Shown: in pieces, positions 61,980 to 64,000 of the stretch
Numbering within the stretch: the first letter of the stretch is position 1
Layout: the number at the start of each line of letters is the position of its first letter
Assembly (NCBI RefSeq): GCF_019635515.1
Contig: NZ_JAHBZI010000001.1
Location: 868,001 to 932,000, forward strand
DNA length: 64,000 nucleotides
Origin: Sphingomonas sp.
GTDB taxonomy: Bacteria; Pseudomonadota; Alphaproteobacteria; Sphingomonadales; Sphingomonadaceae
Reading direction: 5' to 3'
Made by a program: the position numbers and the translations under genes
Notes under the pieces: generated by a model
Seen by the model: only the letters and a program-made list of their open reading frames with translations
Database searches by the model: none
Told to the model about the DNA's origin: nothing

Positions 61980-62405
61980 TCGCGCGGGCCCCGGAACTGG
62001 CGGCGCGACCTCCGGGATCGCGCCGTCAGCCTTAAATCCCGCTACCATGGTTGGGCAAACAATCCGGAAGCGCCTGCCATCGAGCGCGCGTCCGCAGCTG
62101 CAAGATGTCGGCCTCTTTGATGCCAGCGGCGGGACGGTGCCGCGCTGCGTGCTGGCCCGTGAAATTGCCGCTTTCTAGAGGCGCCGCCGCACTGATGGAT
62201 ATCCTGCCGGGCAGAACGATCGATAATGGTTTAAAATACCGCCTTCGTGGAGCGCAATGTCGAGGGATTGGTCGACTTTGGCGATACGCCATTGCGCACC
62301 CTAGTGAGCCAGATATCCAATGTTACGGTTCTTGTGGTGTACCGACCGTAACGTTTCCGCAATTCGCGGATGCATGACATATGCTCATTATTTAGGGGGT
62401 GTTTC
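61980..62405. other. Long intergenic region before the MVL-like genes
   Basis: Short frames on both strands exist but have no coding character or ribosome sites. GC content falls towards 62200-62400. The final 90 bases contain an inverted repeat and probably the promoter of the next gene. Nothing else can be assigned. Confidence 0.5.
62322..62352. promoter_or_regulatory. Inverted repeat upstream of the first MVL-like gene
   Basis: GTTACGGT (62322-62329) and ACCGTAAC (62345-62352) form a perfect 8-bp inverted repeat with a 15-base spacer, about 54 bases before the start codon. The spacing suits a dimeric regulator. Confidence 0.45.
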
Positions 62406-62795
62406 ATGAAAGCAAACATTTTTTACATGGCGGCAATCGCCGGGATGCTGGTGACGGCGCCCGCATTTGCGCAAAACCAGCCCCAGACCATCGATGTGAA
62501 CGCCGGGCCGATCTGGAATCAGCCGGATGCCAACGCCAAATGCCCGAAGGTGGCGGGCGATTACGGCGGCAAGTGGAATGGGCAGTGGAAAACGACCGTG
62601 CCCGGAAAGATGTCGGTTTGCGGCGTGACTTTCTACACGCGCGATGTCGAGGCCGGCCCGATCTGGAACCAGTCCGACGCCAACGTCAAATGCCCCGCCG
62701 CCACCAGGAAGGCCGGCGGTGTGTGGAACGGCCAGTGGAAAACGACCGTGCCCGGCAAGATGTCGGTTTGCGGGGGACGTTTCCCGACGGCTTGA
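62406..62795 (+). CDS. Secreted protein with two MVL-like mannan-binding repeats
   Basis: A 129-residue protein with a signal peptide at about residues 1-22 (ending AFAQ). The mature part is almost entirely two tandem repeats (about 27-72 and 78-125). Each repeat has AGPIWNQxDAxxKCP, then WNGQWKTTVPGKMSVCG. This agrees with the Microcystis viridis lectin (MVL) domain pattern AGPxWxNxxA...GQWxTxVxxxMSV. Each repeat has two Cys that could pair. The two repeats are nearly identical at DNA level over about 48 bases, which points to a recent duplication or gene conversion. A purine-rich AGGGGGTG precedes the ATG. Carbohydrate binding is inferred. Confidence 0.82.
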   Translation: MKANIFYMAAIAGMLVTAPAFAQNQPQTIDVNAGPIWNQPDANAKCPKVAGDYGGKWNGQWKTTVPGKMSVCGVTFYTRDVEAGPIWNQSDANVKCPAATRKAGGVWNGQWKTTVPGKMSVCGGRFPTA

Positions 62796-62843
62796 CGCCC
62801 CTGCGGGCGCTTCGGCGCCGGCGGTGGATGGACGGCTTTCGGG

Positions 62844-62880
62844 CGGCGGCTGGAACCTTCGGGTCCCGGCCGCCGTTTTG
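62844..62880 (+). terminator. Rho-independent terminator after the first MVL-like gene
   Basis: CGGCGGCTG (62844-62852) pairs with CGGCCGCCG (62867-62875), one G-U included, with a UUCG-capped inner helix and TTTT following. It separates the two MVL-like genes into different transcripts. Confidence 0.85.
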
Positions 62881-62944
62881 TCATTCGTTGCGCCTCCGCA
62901 ACCAAGGCGTCATTATGGCGCGCAGAGTCTGAAAGGATCGAGCC

Positions 62945-63730
62945 ATGATCGCACGCATTTCCGCCCTCGCCATTGCCCTCGCCATCCCGGCCACCGCGGC
63001 GTTGGCCAATAGCCATGAAGCCCCGGCCGCTCAGCGCGGCGTCGATGGGCGCAACGTCACCCGCGTGTTTCACAGCGGACCCGGTTCGTTCGAACAACTC
63101 GACAGCGGCCGCTGGATCGAATTCGGCGACGATGGCCGGCTGATCAACCAGTTCGAGGAGCGCAGCCGCGACGCCAATCGCATCGAACTTTTCGATCCGG
63201 CGCGCGGTGTGCGCGTGTGGATCGATCTGCGCACCCGCGAGATCGGCGGTCTCTCTCCCCGCAGCGGGCCGCAATTGCTCTACCGCATCCTCGACATGGA
63301 TGCCGGTGAGCGCGGCCGTGGCTGGCGCGGCCGGCGGGGCGGTGGCGGCAATGGCGGCTGGAACGGCGGCAACAATGGCGGTGGCTGGGGTCGCGACAAT
63401 GTCCGCGATTATGAAGTCGGGCCGATCTGGAACCAGCGCGACGCCGAGCGCAAATGCCGTGACAAGGCTCGTGAGCTTCGCGGCGAGTGGAATGGCCAGT
63501 GGCGCACCACCGTGCCGGGCCGCATGTCGGTGTGCGAGATCGAGACCGGGCGCGGCGGCGGCTGGGGCCGCGACAATATTCGCAATATCGAGGTCGGACC
63601 GATCTGGAACCAGCGCGACGCCGAGACCAAGTGCCGCAACAAGGCGCGCGAGATGCGCGGCGAATGGACCGGTCAGTGGCGAACCACGGTTCAGGGCCGG
63701 ATGTCGGTCTGCGAGATCCGCTTCCGCTAA
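62945..63730 (+). CDS. Secreted protein: unknown N-domain, Gly-rich linkers and two MVL-like repeats
   Basis: A 261-residue protein. A signal peptide covers about residues 1-21 (ending ALAN). An unrecognised domain of about 95 residues follows (GRWIEFGDDGRLINQFEERS, VWIDLRTREIGGL). A Gly/Arg/Asn-rich linker lies at about 118-152. Two MVL-like repeats then follow, each introduced by GGGWGRDN: EVGPIWNQRDAERKC...GEWNGQWRTTVPGRMSVCEI near 155-199 and a second near 213-259. The repeats are the same family as in the upstream gene but more diverged. AAAGGATCG precedes the ATG. Probably a carbohydrate-binding surface or secreted protein. Confidence 0.8.
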   Translation: MIARISALAIALAIPATAALANSHEAPAAQRGVDGRNVTRVFHSGPGSFEQLDSGRWIEFGDDGRLINQFEERSRDANRIELFDPARGVRVWIDLRTREIGGLSPRSGPQLLYRILDMDAGERGRGWRGRRGGGGNGGWNGGNNGGGWGRDNVRDYEVGPIWNQRDAERKCRDKARELRGEWNGQWRTTVPGRMSVCEIETGRGGGWGRDNIRNIEVGPIWNQRDAETKCRNKAREMRGEWTGQWRTTVQGRMSVCEIRFR

Positions 63731-63739
63731 GCTGGCGCT

Positions 63740-63767
63740 CCGCCGCCCGTGATGGCATGGGCGGCGG
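63740..63767 (+). promoter_or_regulatory. Hairpin covering the ribosome-binding region of the RluA-type gene
   Basis: CCGCCGCCC (63740-63748) pairs with GGGCGGCGG (63759-63767), a perfect 9-bp stem that ends directly at the ATG. No T-tract follows, so it is not a normal terminator. It would hide the ribosome site. It shares the core GCCGCCCGTGATGG with the hairpin at 18780. Confidence 0.5.
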
Positions 63768-64000
63768 ATGTTCAAGGATCGCGTTCTCTTCATCGATGGC
63801 GAAGCGCTGGTGATCGACAAGCCCGCCGGGCTGCCCGTCGATCGCCCGCGCGATCGCTCGCGCAGCCTGGAGGACATGCTCGGCGAGCTGACCTTCGGCT
63901 TTCAGCGGCTGCCGCTGCCTGTCCACCGGCTCGACCGTGATACCAGCGGTTGCCTGCTGCTCGCGCGCAACCCCAAGGCGCACAAGCGTTTCGGGCAGGC
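63768..64000 (+). CDS. RluA family pseudouridine synthase (3' part outside window)
   Basis: The first 77 residues of an RNA pseudouridine synthase. Seen are LFIDGEALVIDKPAGLPVDR (residues 7-26) and the RluA catalytic signature HRLDRDTSGCLLLARN near residue 57, where the Asp after RL is the nucleophile. There is no S4 domain before the catalytic core, which suggests an RluA/RluC-short or TruC-like enzyme. The target uridine in rRNA or tRNA cannot be told from this part. Confidence 0.88.
   Translation, partial: MFKDRVLFIDGEALVIDKPAGLPVDRPRDRSRSLEDMLGELTFGFQRLPLPVHRLDRDTSGCLLLARNPKAHKRFGQ

Noticed and set aside
62032..62377. Overlapping 86- and 108-codon frames before the first MVL-like gene
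   Set aside because: Neither has a ribosome site or recognisable protein character, and they cover each other on opposite strands.

Overview
The window is a GC-rich alphaproteobacterial chromosome segment, most likely from Sphingomonas or a close relative (Sphingomonadaceae). This rests on CtrA, CpdR and a DUF1013 (TrcR-type) regulator, DUF1192 and DUF1289 proteins, a cobalamin-riboswitch-controlled BtuB, frequent GTG/TTG starts, many 4-base ATGA/GTGA gene overlaps, and intergenic REP-type palindromes. It is ordinary core and accessory chromosome. I found no prophage, insertion sequence, rRNA operon or CRISPR array.

Left part (1-13.7 kb): a cut-off cyclophilin; the coupled minus-strand run xseB-ispA-lipoprotein-coaD; an aldehyde dehydrogenase; an OmpA-like lipoprotein with a lipoprotein partner; a methyltransferase; an acyl-CoA ligase whose promoter carries a perfect palindrome; a 7TM GGDEF protein; a DUF418 membrane protein; a 33-residue small protein; and clpA with a clear terminator. 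Next (13.7-28.7 kb): a quinone oxidoreductase, a GIY-YIG gene bracketed by inverted 31-bp repeats, an LpxH-like phosphoesterase with a glycosyltransferase, trcR, GSTs, a DEAD-box helicase cluster, sapC, a strong candidate small RNA, an N-formylglutamate amidohydrolase, cpdR and tRNA-Val.

Middle (29-44 kb): a cobalamin riboswitch drives btuB-btuF-btuC-btuD. It is followed directly by a valine catabolic run: mmsA, deacetylase, secreted protein, acyl-CoA dehydrogenase, phaC, 3-hydroxyisobutyryl-CoA hydrolase, small membrane protein, enoyl-CoA hydratase and mmsB. Valine is carried to propionyl-CoA, whose usual further route through methylmalonyl-CoA mutase needs B12. The PHA synthase could be a second outlet. 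Doublets of inverted palindromic repeats lie between genes here.

Right part (44-64 kb): a secreted phosphatase, a DsbD-type reductase, a three-gene ATP-grasp / alpha-E / transglutaminase operon, Bpt leucyltransferase, ilvA, an amidohydrolase, a PQQ-propeller-like lipoprotein facing a di-heme peroxidase, ctrA beneath a dense cluster of GANTC sites, a LysR regulator divergent from pirin and wrbA, two adjacent secreted proteins with tandem MVL (mannan-binding lectin)-like repeats, and a cut-off RluA-type pseudouridine synthase.

Most notable points: the duplicated MVL-like lectin pair; the transglutaminase homologue with Ser where the nucleophilic Cys is expected; the candidate small RNA at 27047-27152; and the CcrM-type site cluster upstream of ctrA.
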